A stretch of 64,000 nt of DNA from Enteractinococcus coprophilus. Lineage in GTDB: Bacteria > Actinomycetota > Actinomycetes > Actinomycetales > Micrococcaceae. Both the position numbers and the translations under genes were made by a program. Under the pieces are notes generated by a model. The model saw only the letters and a list, made by a program, of their open reading frames with translations. It made no database searches and was not told where the DNA came from. Where the stretch lies: the NCBI RefSeq assembly GCF_006716305.1, contig NZ_VFOU01000001.1, positions 620,001 to 684,000 of the forward strand. The letters run 5' to 3'. The number at the start of each line of letters is the position of its first letter. Positions within the stretch are counted from its first letter, which is position 1. Shown here piece after piece: positions 52,490 to 61,945 of this stretch.

Positions 52490-53743
52490 CTACTGCTGGT
52501 CCGCATAAAACGCCCCGGCCAGTTTGGCCAGGTACTCAGGATCGTTGGCGCCACACATCTCGCGCACCGAGTGCATAGATAACAGCCCGATGCCGGCGTC
52601 GATAGTCTCGATCCCCAGGCGGGTGGCCGAGATCGGACCGATCGTGGAGCCCGAGGGCTGAGTGTTTTTCGAAACGAAGACCTGGTGGGGAATACCGGCC
52701 TGTGCTGACCAACGGTTGAACTGAGCGGCACCGCGTCCATCCGACAGGTAACGCTGGGTCGCGTTGACCTTCAGGATTGGTCCCTTATTCGGTAGCGGGT
52801 GGTGTTGTGGGTCGTGGCGGTCGGCATAATTCGGGTGGACCAGGTGCCCGCCGTCGGCCGAAAGCAGTTTCGAGTGCGCGATGATCGAACGGTGCAGGTG
52901 GGCCGGGATGTTCTGGCTGGCCATGATCAGGGTCAGCATTTCTTCAAGCATCGGACCGCCGGCGCCGGTCCGGGTTTCGGAGCCGACTTCTTCGTGGTCA
53001 AAAGCTGCCAGCACGGTGATGTGCTCGGACTCGGCGTCTAGGAGCGCGCGCAGGCCAGCGTGGACCGAGACGAGGTTGTCCAGGCGCGGGGCGGCGAAGA
53101 ATTCCTCGTCGACGCCGATCGTGGCCGGTTCCTGGGTGTCGGTGAGCACCAGATCAAAGCCTTGAATCGCTGCAGGATCAACCTCAGCATGCTTGGCGAT
53201 CGCGGCGACAATATCGACGTCGTCACCGGCTCCGACAATCGGCACCAGGTGCTGCTGGCGGTCGAGTTTCAGGCCGTCATTGACGCTGCGGTCTAAGTGA
53301 ATGGCCAGCTGCGGGATCCGTGCCATCGCGGGAGTGCGGACCAGGTGTGCGCCGTCGTCGGTGATGAGGCGTCCGGCAAAGCCCAGGTCACGGTCCAGCC
53401 AGGAGTTGACCAGCACGCCGCCATAGATTTCGACGCCGACCCGGTTGTACCCGTCCGAGGTGTTATTCGGCAGGGGTTTGACGCGGAAGGTCGGGGAATC
53501 GGTGTGGGCACCAACGATGCGAAACGTCGGGTGCTCTGGCAGATTGTCTGGAATGCGCCAGGCAATGACCGCGCCGTCGCGAACCAACACGTAGCCACCG
53601 GGGGCGCTGGGCAGCTCTCCTGGGATGTCGTCGAGAACAGTGAAACCGGCCTCCGCTGCGCGGGCGACTACCTGGGCGGTGACATGGTAGGGCGATGGGG
53701 AGGCGTGGATGAATGCGGCAAGGTCATCAAGATACTGCGTCAT
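52490..53743 (-). CDS. M18 family aminopeptidase
   Basis: This 417-residue cytosolic metallopeptidase removes N-terminal residues, often acidic ones. The metal ligands are in VGAHTDSPTFRVKP (His, about 80), FDHEEVGSET (Asp/Glu, about 246-252) and the C-terminal STIGPISATRLGIETIDAGIGLLSMHSVRE (His). The length fits the bacterial M18 family. Downstream is a remnant that copies pieces of this gene. Confidence 0.93.
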   Translation of the reverse strand: MTQYLDDLAAFIHASPSPYHVTAQVVARAAEAGFTVLDDIPGELPSAPGGYVLVRDGAVIAWRIPDNLPEHPTFRIVGAHTDSPTFRVKPLPNNTSDGYNRVGVEIYGGVLVNSWLDRDLGFAGRLITDDGAHLVRTPAMARIPQLAIHLDRSVNDGLKLDRQQHLVPIVGAGDDVDIVAAIAKHAEVDPAAIQGFDLVLTDTQEPATIGVDEEFFAAPRLDNLVSVHAGLRALLDAESEHITVLAAFDHEEVGSETRTGAGGPMLEEMLTLIMASQNIPAHLHRSIIAHSKLLSADGGHLVHPNYADRHDPQHHPLPNKGPILKVNATQRYLSDGRGAAQFNRWSAQAGIPHQVFVSKNTQPSGSTIGPISATRLGIETIDAGIGLLSMHSVREMCGANDPEYLAKLAGAFYADQQ

Positions 53744-53748
53744 GGCCT

Positions 53749-55215
53749 TCAGTCTAGGCCGGGACTCACAAGATCGGGACGTTTGCTGCGTTTGCGCAAC
53801 ACGAACTTATCGGGGGCGCCGTCGAATTCGGCGCCCCCGGGGTCGTCGTCGGGCAGCAGTTCAGAGTTAGCGAGACGCAACGTGGTGCGCACCGGATCGT
53901 GATTGGGTTCGTACATGTCCATCACGACGCGCAGCATCAGATAGATCAGCACGACGACGTGGCCGGCCACGGCCAGCAGGTAGAGCTTTTCATCGAGTTG
54001 GTGTTGGACGTCGTACTCGGAGGTTGGCCCGGCCAGGTAGGCCCAGATCGCCCAGAAGTGCAGCAGTTCAATAACCGAGAAAATCAAAAAATCCCGCCAA
54101 TTAGGCAGCGCCAGCACCAACAGCGGGATGATCCACAGCACGAATTGCGGCGAGTAGACTTTATTGACCAGGATGAATGCCGCGATGATCAGGAACATCA
54201 GTTGGGCCAGGCGCGGCCGGTGTTTGGTGGTCAGCCCGACGACCGCGATGATCACGCACAGCGCGAGAAATGACCAGAACGCCAGGCTGGAGAGCAGGTC
54301 GCCGGGGATTGTGGCGTCGGTTGCGGTGGCGTAGGCGTGCCAGATCGAGGACCAACCGGGCGGGCGGTCGGAGGAAAACTTGTAGAACACGGCCCATGCG
54401 TCGGGGTTGAGCAGCATCATCGGCAAGTTGACTAGCAACCAGGCGACGGCGGCGGAGCCGGCGGTGACCAGCAGCGGATAGTAGCGTGCCGTGCGGATGG
54501 TCAGCACGATGATCGCGCCAAATAGCAACAGCGGGAAGAGTTTCACGGCGGTACCCAGGCCGATCAGCACGCCGGTCCACGCATAGCGGTGCTTGGCGAA
54601 CGCCCACATCGCGGCCACCATGAACACCACGGCCCACATGTCCCAATTAATAAACCCGGCAAAAATAATGCCGGGGGCTACGGCGACCATCGTGGCATCC
54701 CAGTAGCGGATGCCGGCGAGCTTGGCGACCAATAACACGGTGACGATCCACAGGGCGACCACCGCCAGGAAGTTCAGGTCATAGAACACCAGATTCGCTC
54801 CGACGTCCACGCCCAGGGTCTCGGACACTCGGGTCAGCCCGTGGGCCACCCAGGCCAATAGCGAGGCGATCACGGCGATCAGGATGGGGTATTCAAATGC
54901 GCTATCGGCCCGGAATGGCGCCCAGGGATCTTCAGCAAAGCCGCGTGAGGTCCATAGCCCGGTCCAGTCGGAGTAGCATCCGCCGAGATACACTTCGGGC
55001 GCACCCCACCCGCGGACTCGGCACGGGGATTTTAATACGGCCGCCACCAGAGCCGCGGCGACCGTCAACATGATCAACAGGTGGCCGGGTGCAAAAAACG
55101 TGCGGATGCGTCCCGGCAGCGTAAATTTTCCGCGCGGTGCCAGGCGAGTGTCCGCAGTGGACGGTGTTTCCGGTCTCGGGTCAACCGCCGTGAGGTCCTC
55201 ATCTGTACTCGCCAT
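53749..55215 (-). CDS. GT87 (DUF2029) polyprenyl-phosphate-mannose-dependent glycosyltransferase
   Basis: This 488-residue multi-pass protein has a short cytoplasmic N-terminus and about eleven membrane helices, with extracytoplasmic acidic loops (CYSDWTGLWTSRGFAEDPWAPFRADSAFEYP, about 87-117) typical of GT-C enzymes. The GT87 family extends mannan chains of phosphatidylinositol mannosides and lipomannan in Actinobacteria. It is divergent from ino1, which makes the inositol for that lipid, and the pair is also found near rpsF in mycobacteria, where ponA1 lies between; ponA is not present here. Confidence 0.85.
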   Translation of the reverse strand: MASTDEDLTAVDPRPETPSTADTRLAPRGKFTLPGRIRTFFAPGHLLIMLTVAAALVAAVLKSPCRVRGWGAPEVYLGGCYSDWTGLWTSRGFAEDPWAPFRADSAFEYPILIAVIASLLAWVAHGLTRVSETLGVDVGANLVFYDLNFLAVVALWIVTVLLVAKLAGIRYWDATMVAVAPGIIFAGFINWDMWAVVFMVAAMWAFAKHRYAWTGVLIGLGTAVKLFPLLLFGAIIVLTIRTARYYPLLVTAGSAAVAWLLVNLPMMLLNPDAWAVFYKFSSDRPPGWSSIWHAYATATDATIPGDLLSSLAFWSFLALCVIIAVVGLTTKHRPRLAQLMFLIIAAFILVNKVYSPQFVLWIIPLLVLALPNWRDFLIFSVIELLHFWAIWAYLAGPTSEYDVQHQLDEKLYLLAVAGHVVVLIYLMLRVVMDMYEPNHDPVRTTLRLANSELLPDDDPGGAEFDGAPDKFVLRKRSKRPDLVSPGLD

Positions 55216-55337
55216 GAGCAGAAGTCTACCGATATTGACGGTTGTGACGCATCACGAACGCAGTCGGGTACTTTTGCTGTCGTACAATACGAAAAGTCCT
55301 TTGCATTTCTTTAAACTTTTCATGACCAAGGAGTTAC

Positions 55338-56426
55338 GTGCTGTCCAACCAAAAAGTTCGCGTGGCAATCGCCGGTCTGGGCAACTGCGCAACCTCACTG
55401 ATCGAAGGCGTTGAATACTACAAAGACGCTTCGACCACCGATACCGTACCCGGCCTGATGCACGTCCAGTTCGGCGACTACCACGTCTCCGATCTGGAAT
55501 TTGTGACCGCCTTCGACGTCGATGCCACAAAAGTTGGCCTCGACATTGCCGAAGCGATGCGCGCGTCCGAAAATAACACCATCAAGCTCACTGACGTCCC
55601 AGAAACTGGCGTCAAGGTACTGCGCGGTCCAACCCTAGATGGGTTGGGCAAGTACTACCGCGAAACCATTGAAGAATCCGACGCTGAACCCGTCGATGTT
55701 GTCCAACAGCTCAAAGACGACAACGTCGATGTACTCGTGTGCTACCTGCCGGTCGGCTCCGAACAGGCCGCCAAATTCTATGCGCAGGCCGCAATCGACG
55801 CCGGCGTGGCCTTCGTCAACGCGCTGCCGGTCTTTATCGCCTCGGATGAATGCTGGGCGCAGAAATTTACCGACGCCGGTGTGCCCATCATCGGGGACGA
55901 CATCAAATCCCAGATCGGTGCCACCATTACCCACCGTGCGCTGGCTGCCCTGTTCGAATCGCGCGGTGTGACCGTGGATCGGACCTACCAGCTCAATGTC
56001 GGCGGCAACATGGACTTTAAGAACATGTTGGAACGCGACCGTCTGGAATCCAAGAAGATCTCCAAGACCCAGGCCGTCACCTCGAACCTGAAAGCGGAGC
56101 TGTCCGACGACGACGTCCACATTGGCCCATCCGACTATGTGTCCTGGCTCGATGACCGTAAGTGGGCTTTCGTGCGTCTCGAGGGTCGAAACTTCGGCGA
56201 TGCTCCCGTCTCCCTGGAATATAAGCTTGAGGTTTGGGATGCCCCGAACTCGGCCGGGGTGATCATCGATGCGATCCGTGCGGCAAAGATTGCGCTGGAT
56301 CGTAAGGTTGGTGGCCCCATCCTGTCGGCATCCAGCTACTTCATGAAGTCGCCCCCGATCCAGCACCACGATGAACAGGCCCACGAACTCGTGGAAGCTT
56401 TCATCCGCGGAGACATCGAACGCTAG
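55338..56426 (+). CDS. ino1: inositol-3-phosphate synthase
   Basis: The 362-residue NAD-dependent enzyme converts glucose 6-phosphate to myo-inositol 3-phosphate, the precursor of phosphatidylinositol and mycothiol in Actinobacteria. The NAD-binding [15 protein letters not shown] (about 10-24), [18 protein letters not shown] (about 197-214) and [25 protein letters not shown] (about 228-252) are diagnostic. The start is GTG with AAGGAG eight bases upstream. It is divergent from a GT87 mannosyltransferase. Confidence 0.96.
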   Translation: MLSNQKVRVAIAGLGNCATSLIEGVEYYKDASTTDTVPGLMHVQFGDYHVSDLEFVTAFDVDATKVGLDIAEAMRASENNTIKLTDVPETGVKVLRGPTLDGLGKYYRETIEESDAEPVDVVQQLKDDNVDVLVCYLPVGSEQAAKFYAQAAIDAGVAFVNALPVFIASDECWAQKFTDAGVPIIGDDIKSQIGATITHRALAALFESRGVTVDRTYQLNVGGNMDFKNMLERDRLESKKISKTQAVTSNLKAELSDDDVHIGPSDYVSWLDDRKWAFVRLEGRNFGDAPVSLEYKLEVWDAPNSAGVIIDAIRAAKIALDRKVGGPILSASSYFMKSPPIQHHDEQAHELVEAFIRGDIER

Positions 56427-56481
56427 AGTCTTCGCACCGTGGTCTGTGAGGACTCGGACCGGACGCTAGGCTGACACCACG

Positions 56482-57126
56482 CTATATCGCATCGCCGTTT
56501 CGGCGGTGGGCGCGAAAAATCACATCGTCTAAGCGTCTAGACCGGTGACCGGTGTGCACAGTGCGCGTGTTCTCATAGCTGGTGTCGATGCCCCATTGCG
56601 GTGTCGGGAAGAGCCTGGTGATGTCGGCAAGCGTTGCCGTCGCGCCTTCCGGATGTGAACCGCCGTGCTCGTGATTGTGGCTGTGGCTGCTTCCGTGACG
56701 GTGCCCCACAATGAAGATCGTGCCACCTGGGGCCACCCAGGACGCAATGCGCTGATAAAACGTCAGCTGGCCGGTCTCGGGATGGGCGTAGTTGGTCACC
56801 ACGAGATCCCAGGTGCGTCCCGGTTCCCAGCGCGCCAGATCCGTTTCAATCCACTCAACCTGATCCCCGAAACCCGCAGCTGCAGTGTGCTCGGCGGGTG
56901 TGGCCAGCGCCTGTGCAGAAATGTCAGCACCGGTCACGTGCCAACCTTGCTCAGCCAACCAGCGGGCTTCGGTCCCGGTTCCACAACCGGCGTCGAGCGC
57001 GGTTCCCACCCTAAGAGTCGATGTCTCTGCGGCAAGGTAGGGATTCACAGGCATACTGCGAGCCTCCCGAGCCGTCTCTGGGGCCCAGTGGTCTTCCCAA
57101 TAGTGCTTATCAAATTGGTGTGTCAT
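56482..57126 (-). CDS. SAM-dependent methyltransferase with histidine-rich loop
   Basis: The 214-residue class I methyltransferase has the SAM motif LDAGCGTGTEARWL (about 42-55) and the acidic motif TGADIS. It resembles small methyltransferases of the UbiE/TehB type. An unusual loop at about 142-161 contains seven histidines within 20 residues (GHRHGSSHSHNHEHGGSHPE), suggesting metal binding. It overlaps the start of the upstream flavin oxidoreductase gene by four bases and is coupled to it. Substrate unknown; methylation of a toxic oxyanion or thiol is one idea. Confidence 0.85.
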   Translation of the reverse strand: MTHQFDKHYWEDHWAPETAREARSMPVNPYLAAETSTLRVGTALDAGCGTGTEARWLAEQGWHVTGADISAQALATPAEHTAAAGFGDQVEWIETDLARWEPGRTWDLVVTNYAHPETGQLTFYQRIASWVAPGGTIFIVGHRHGSSHSHNHEHGGSHPEGATATLADITRLFPTPQWGIDTSYENTRTVHTGHRSRRLDDVIFRAHRRNGDAI

Positions 57127-58088
57127 GCGCTTTTCTCCGAACTATGTGCCATGCTGGCCGGATCGATAGGACCGAAGATCATTTCTGTGTTGATCATCAT
57201 CGCCACGCGGCCACCGTTGGCTGCGGCTTCGCTGACTTGCATCCCGGAGTTGACCACATTGCCTGCGGCCCACACTCCGGGCACCGAAGTGTGGCCCGTG
57301 GCATCGGCAACTACGGAGATCCCGGCGGCATTTTCGGTCGTGTCAACACCTAGCTCGTCCAGCCCGTCCAAGCGGGCCGTAGCCCATGTTGAAACAGCCA
57401 GTGCATCCAGCTCTACCATGGTGCCGTCGTCCAGCATGACCCCTGTCAATCGATCATCGGTGATCGCCAGACGAGACACTTCACCCGGCACGATGGTGAT
57501 GCCCGCGTCAGTCAATTTCGCGAGTTCTGCAGCCGAGAACTCAATGCCGTTGGAAAGAAACAACACTTGCGGGCTCCATTGACGGAATAAGAGTGTTTTC
57601 ATCACGGCCATGGGACCGGTAGCCAGCATCCCGATGCGCTGATCGCGGATCTCCCACCCGTGGCAATACGGGCAGTGCACCACGCCGCGACCCCATTGCT
57701 GGTCTAGCCCCGGAATTTCTGGCAGCTCATCGACCACGCCAGTGGCCAGCAGCAGCTGTCCGGCCTGTATCGTTGACCCGTCATCGAGCCGAACGGCAAA
57801 GCGCCCGTCGCCAGTCTTCGACGCACCCGTGACATTGGCGTTCACGATGTGTGCACCATATGAGCTCGCCTCCCGGCGAGCGCGCTGCAGTAGTTCTAAT
57901 GGGTTGATGCCTTCTAAGCCGATGAGTCCGTGTGCCGCGGCCGCCGGAGCGTTGCGTGGCGTCCCCGCATCAACGACCACGACATCTCGACGGGCACGCG
58001 CTAGGGTGAGCGCGGCACTCAGCCCGGCGGCGCCACCACCAATAATCGCGACTTCATAAAACTGGTCAACCTGTTCGGTAGCCTTCAT
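57123..58088 (-). CDS. NAD(P)/FAD-dependent oxidoreductase (thioredoxin reductase-like)
   Basis: The 321-residue flavoprotein has the FAD motif IIGGGAAGLSAALTLARA (about 15-32), a redox-active CPYC in VVHCPYCHGWE (about 136-146) and the C-terminal GVWAAGNVVNSGMQVSEAAANGG, typical of thioredoxin-reductase-like proteins. It lacks the normal thioredoxin-reductase operon and may reduce another disulfide or quinone. It lies just upstream of the methyltransferase gene and is divergent from an XRE-cupin regulator that probably controls both. Confidence 0.88.
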   Translation of the reverse strand: MKATEQVDQFYEVAIIGGGAAGLSAALTLARARRDVVVVDAGTPRNAPAAAAHGLIGLEGINPLELLQRARREASSYGAHIVNANVTGASKTGDGRFAVRLDDGSTIQAGQLLLATGVVDELPEIPGLDQQWGRGVVHCPYCHGWEIRDQRIGMLATGPMAVMKTLLFRQWSPQVLFLSNGIEFSAAELAKLTDAGITIVPGEVSRLAITDDRLTGVMLDDGTMVELDALAVSTWATARLDGLDELGVDTTENAAGISVVADATGHTSVPGVWAAGNVVNSGMQVSEAAANGGRVAMMINTEMIFGPIDPASMAHSSEKSA

Positions 58089-58138
58089 GTCACTCTCCTG
58101 AAGTTATTTCGATACCAGAATGACCGACTTCTCTCGAG

Positions 58139-58159
58139 TTGGCAAATGATCTTGCCGAA
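58139..58159. promoter_or_regulatory. probable operator in the XRE-cupin regulator promoter
   Basis: TTGGCAA and TTGCCGAA form an imperfect inverted repeat across 58139-58159 (TTGGCAAATGATCTTGCCGAA), and TGGCAAAA repeats the half-site right after. It lies between divergent genes, 16 bases before the regulator ATG. Binding by the regulator is inferred. Confidence 0.5.
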
Positions 58160-58174
58160 TGGCAAAATAGCGTT

Positions 58175-58762
58175 ATGAATGAAACTGCCGCCGAAACTCT
58201 TGATGCGATCGGACCTCGCCTCAAGCACCTGCGACTTCGCCGTGATGTCACTTTGACGACGCTTGCCGCCGAGACGGGGATTTCCACCAGCACGCTGTCA
58301 CGGCTGGAGGCCGGTCTGCGCCGGCCATCATTGGAACAACTCTTACCGCTAGCGCGTTACTACGGGGTCACCATTGATTATTTGGTCGATGCACCACGCA
58401 CAGCCAACCCCCGCATTGACTTACGTCCGCTAGCTTCTCCTGACGGCTCGGTCGTCATTCCGCTCACGCGACGACCAGGTGGCATTCAGGCCTATAGATT
58501 TGTCCTGCCCGCCAGCAGCGACGAGGACGCCATCGAACTGCGTTCACACCAGGGATATGACTGGGCTTATGTTCTCGATGGGACCCTACGCCTCATCCTG
58601 GGTGACCAGGATCTGCTACTCCAACCCGGTGAGGCCGTGGAGTTTGATACTCGCACCCCGCACTGGTTCGGCGCCACTAGGACAGGGCCTGTCGAGTACC
58701 TCAGCCTCTTTGGACGGCACGGCCAGCGCGCCCACCTTCGCACACAAGCCGAGCAACTCTGA
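58175..58762 (+). CDS. XRE helix-turn-helix and cupin regulator
   Basis: The 195-residue protein has an XRE-type helix-turn-helix (about 10-65; LKHLRLRRDVTLTTLAAETGISTSTLSRLEAG) and a C-terminal cupin (about 115-190; DWAYVLDGTLRLILGDQDLLLQPGEAVEFDTRTPHWFGA). The ATG at 58175 is chosen because an upstream frame runs through the operator-like repeat. It is divergent from the flavin oxidoreductase-methyltransferase pair and is their likely regulator. The cupin ligand is unknown. Confidence 0.88.
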   Translation: MNETAAETLDAIGPRLKHLRLRRDVTLTTLAAETGISTSTLSRLEAGLRRPSLEQLLPLARYYGVTIDYLVDAPRTANPRIDLRPLASPDGSVVIPLTRRPGGIQAYRFVLPASSDEDAIELRSHQGYDWAYVLDGTLRLILGDQDLLLQPGEAVEFDTRTPHWFGATRTGPVEYLSLFGRHGQRAHLRTQAEQL

Positions 58763-58867
58763 GCTCTCACGTCAGCAACCGCGAGACCTCAACTTCGAGT
58801 CCCCCAGCAGTTACCCGGCTGCCGCTGCACCCTATTCTTGAACGCGGCATCTCGATAAACTGACGGC

Positions 58868-59179
58868 ATGACTTATGCGCATGTTGGCTCCTTTCAAACC
58901 CAACCCGGTAAACGCGATGCCGTGGTAGAAATTTTAACGCGATTGAATCCTGATCTCGTGGGTGCGGGCTGCCTGCTCTATGAGGTGGGCACCAGGGACG
59001 GTGAACCCGACACCGTCTATGCGATGGAACTGTAGGAGTCCGCCGAAGCGCACCAGGAGTCGCTGCAATTACCCAGCGTGAAAGCCGCCATTGATGAGGT
59101 CGTGCACCTGCTCACCGGCCAATTCGACAGCCACGATTTCACTATTGCCGGGTCCCCACTGCGCAATATGCCGCGCTAG
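58868..59179 (+). pseudogene. antibiotic biosynthesis monooxygenase (ABM) domain gene with amber stop
   Basis: From the ATG at 58868 the frame reads MTYAHVGSFQTQPGKRDAVV to YAMEL, then TAG (59033-59035), then continues ESAEAHQESLQLPSVKAAID to the true stop at 59179. Without the stop it is a normal 103-residue ABM-domain quinol monooxygenase; family members have Trp at the interrupted position (VWES), and TGG to TAG is one base. The rest is uncorrupted, so the change is recent, or a sequence error. Confidence 0.8.
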
Positions 59180-59210
59180 AGCCACCCAACACTTCACTTC
59201 CTGACAAAGC

Positions 59211-59250
59211 CAAAGGATCGCCGCCGAATAGCTTCGGTGGCGATCCTTTG
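59211..59250. terminator. long bidirectional terminator
   Basis: CAAAGGATCGCCGCCGAA pairs with TTCGGTGGCGATCCTTTG across TAGC, giving an 18-bp stem with one G-T pair (59211-59250). TGTTT follows on the plus strand. It lies between the ABM pseudogene and the convergent ybdD gene. Confidence 0.9.
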
Positions 59251-59269
59251 TGTTTCGTATGGCTACGAG

Positions 59270-59485
59270 CTAACAGCAGCGAGCGCCGGGGTTAGCGTCC
59301 TGGTCTGCGTATTTTGCTCGCCAGAAATCCTTTTCACTCAGGATCTTCTCGTGCGGGTGGTGACGGCGCTGGTGGGCGACGTAGACATCATAGGAGCGGT
59401 CACCCATCACATTGGTGACCCACCAGCGCACAGCTTTGACCCCGCGGAGGAAGTGCGACCAGAGCGTTGCGATACTCGCACTCAT
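59270..59485 (-). CDS. ybdD: YbdD/YjiX family protein
   Basis: The 71-residue protein has the family's VMGDRSYDVYVAHQRRHHPHEKILSEKDFWRAKY pattern (about 26-60). YbdD genes regularly accompany cstA and are thought to modulate the transporter. It overlaps cstA by four bases (ATGA). Confidence 0.92.
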   Translation of the reverse strand: MSASIATLWSHFLRGVKAVRWWVTNVMGDRSYDVYVAHQRRHHPHEKILSEKDFWRAKYADQDANPGARCC

Positions 59486-61737
59486 GACTGCCCAGCCTCA
59501 GTTGGTTTGAGCACCTCCGGGACGTCTTCCCACTGCTTCTCCAGCGCCTTCTCCGACGGGGTGGTGATGAATCCGGCTGGTGCAAAGCGACGCGATGGCA
59601 CGGGTGCATCTTCCATATCGGGGCCGCCGCCGTTGCGGAAGGCCTTGATCGTGACGATCACCGACATGACCAATACGATCAGCGCCAAGACCACGAAGAT
59701 GATCGACAGCGTGCCCTGGATCAAGGTGTTGCGAACTACGGCCTCCATGGCTTCGGCCCCCTCGGCAGTTCCGAAGCTGGTTTCGCCAGCGGCCAGCGCA
59801 TCTTTGAAGGCGAAATGGTTGGCCCAGTAACCCACCGCGGGAATCGGCGAGAAGATCTTATACAGCGAGGCGGTCACGGTGACCACTGCAACAAATGCTA
59901 ACGGCAGGATGACGATCCACAACCAACCAAAGATGCCGCGCTTGGCGACGATCGCCAGGACCACGGCCAAAGCTATTGCAGCCAGCAGCTGGTTGGCAAT
60001 ACCGAATAGTGGGAACAGCGTGTTAATCCCGCCCAGCGGATCAGTGACCCCCATGATCAGGATCGCACCCCAACCGGCGACCATGATCGCCGTCGTCATC
60101 CACACTCCGGGTAGCCAGGTGACTTCACGGAATTTCGGGACGACGTTGCCGATCGCATCTTGGAGCATGAAGCGGGCCACGCGGGTTCCGGCATCGACTG
60201 CGGTGAGGATGAACAGTGCTTCGAACATGATCGCAAAGTGGTACCAGAAGCCCATCATTGCGGTGCCGCCGAAGGCTGACATGATCTGGGCGATTCCTAA
60301 CGCCAGGGTTGGCGCGCCACCGGTACGGGAAATGATGGACTCCTCGCCGACGTTTTGGGCCGCCGTCGTCAACATCTCCGGCGTCAGTTCAACACCGACC
60401 AATCCGAGCGAGGAGACGAAGGCCACGGCCCCTTCGACGGTGCCACCGGTTGCGGCGGCCGAGGAGTTCATCGCGAAGTAGATTCCGCGGTCGATCGAGA
60501 TCGCAGCGACCAGCGCCATGATGGCCACGAAGGATTCCATGATCATGCCGCCGTAGCCGATGAAGCGGGTTTGGCGTTCTTTTTCAACCATTTTCGGGGT
60601 GGTCCCCGAGGCGATCAGCGCGTGGAATCCAGACAGCGCGCCGCAGGCGATCGTGACAAACAGGAATGGGAACAACGGTCCAGAGAAGACCGGGCCTTCT
60701 TGGCCGCCAGCAAATTCACTGAACGCAGGGAAGGAGATCTCGGGACGAACCAGCACGATGGCGCCGGCCAACATGACGATGACGCCGATCTTCATGAAGG
60801 TCGACAGGTAGTCACGGGGGGCCAGCAGCAGCCAGACCGGGAGCACGGCTGCGACAAAACCGTAAATGATAATGCCCCAGGCGATCGTGGTGCGTTCCAG
60901 CGTGAACAGTTGAGCGCCCAAGTCGGTGCCAGCAACCCAGCCACCGGCGATGATTGCGGCCATGAGCAGCACAAAGCCGATAATCGAGATTTCGGTGATA
61001 CGGCCCGGGCGCAGGTAGCGCAGGTAGAGGCCCATGAAGATTGCGATCGGGATGGTCATGGCAACCGAGAAGACACCCCAGGGGCTTTCGCCTAACGCAT
61101 TGACGACGACGAGCGCGAGGATGGCCACGATAATGATCATGATCAACAGTGCTGCGATGATGGCTGCGGTGCCACCGATCTTGCCCAGCTCGTCGCGGGC
61201 CATCTGACCGATCGTGCGGCCGCCGCGGCGCATCGAGAAGAACAAGACCAGGTAGTCCTGGACGGCCCCGGCCAGCACCACACCGACAATGATCCAGATG
61301 GTGCCCGGGAGGTAGCCCATTTGTGCGGCTAAGACCGGACCAACAAGCGGCCCGGCTCCGGCAATAGCTGCGAAGTGGTGGCCGAATAAGACGCGTCGGT
61401 CCGTTGGGACGTAGTCTTTGCCGTCCGAGCGGATTTCAGCAGGGGTGGCGCGACGGTCATCCGGTTTGGTGATGTAGCGCTCAATGACTTTCGAATAGAA
61501 CCGATATCCGATCAGATACGTTGCCAATGCGGCAAAGACGAACCAGATCGCATTGACTGTTTCGCCGCGCACGATGGCCAACATGACCCACGCCATGCCA
61601 CCAAGCAGTGCAATCGCAACCCACATTGCGATTTTCAGCGGGCTCATCTTGTGATCTTTTGCGTGCTCTTCCTCCGTGAGTGCCACCGGAGGCAATTGAG
61701 ACTGATCTACGTTCTCAGTAGAAACCCTCTTCGACAT
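59482..61737 (-). CDS. cstA: carbon starvation protein A (CstA family pyruvate/peptide transporter)
   Basis: The 751-residue protein has about sixteen to eighteen membrane segments. CstA-type proteins import pyruvate or peptides when preferred carbon is scarce. Family motifs such as HHFAAIAGAGPLVGPVLAAQMGYLPG (about 119-144), GALSGFHALIASGTTPKM and WATAIMVAGWGAI-like segments are seen. It is translationally coupled to ybdD. The divergent region of 208 bases also serves an MHS transporter. Confidence 0.94.
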   Translation of the reverse strand: MSKRVSTENVDQSQLPPVALTEEEHAKDHKMSPLKIAMWVAIALLGGMAWVMLAIVRGETVNAIWFVFAALATYLIGYRFYSKVIERYITKPDDRRATPAEIRSDGKDYVPTDRRVLFGHHFAAIAGAGPLVGPVLAAQMGYLPGTIWIIVGVVLAGAVQDYLVLFFSMRRGGRTIGQMARDELGKIGGTAAIIAALLIMIIIVAILALVVVNALGESPWGVFSVAMTIPIAIFMGLYLRYLRPGRITEISIIGFVLLMAAIIAGGWVAGTDLGAQLFTLERTTIAWGIIIYGFVAAVLPVWLLLAPRDYLSTFMKIGVIVMLAGAIVLVRPEISFPAFSEFAGGQEGPVFSGPLFPFLFVTIACGALSGFHALIASGTTPKMVEKERQTRFIGYGGMIMESFVAIMALVAAISIDRGIYFAMNSSAAATGGTVEGAVAFVSSLGLVGVELTPEMLTTAAQNVGEESIISRTGGAPTLALGIAQIMSAFGGTAMMGFWYHFAIMFEALFILTAVDAGTRVARFMLQDAIGNVVPKFREVTWLPGVWMTTAIMVAGWGAILIMGVTDPLGGINTLFPLFGIANQLLAAIALAVVLAIVAKRGIFGWLWIVILPLAFVAVVTVTASLYKIFSPIPAVGYWANHFAFKDALAAGETSFGTAEGAEAMEAVVRNTLIQGTLSIIFVVLALIVLVMSVIVTIKAFRNGGGPDMEDAPVPSRRFAPAGFITTPSEKALEKQWEDVPEVLKPTEAGQS

Positions 61738-61945
61738 GGAATTTCTCCTTTTAGCTTGTGATGCCGAACATAATTCTAACCGAGCACTAAACGATTCGTA
61801 TGCCGTGCATCATCGCCAAGGGTGTCACGTCCCTCACCTCAGAACAGATATTATTTTAAATAAAACGCTTTACCAACGTTTGACAATTTCACCTATACCG
61901 TATTGGCTTAGGGGTGACCTAAACCACAAGCGAGGAGAATTTGTC

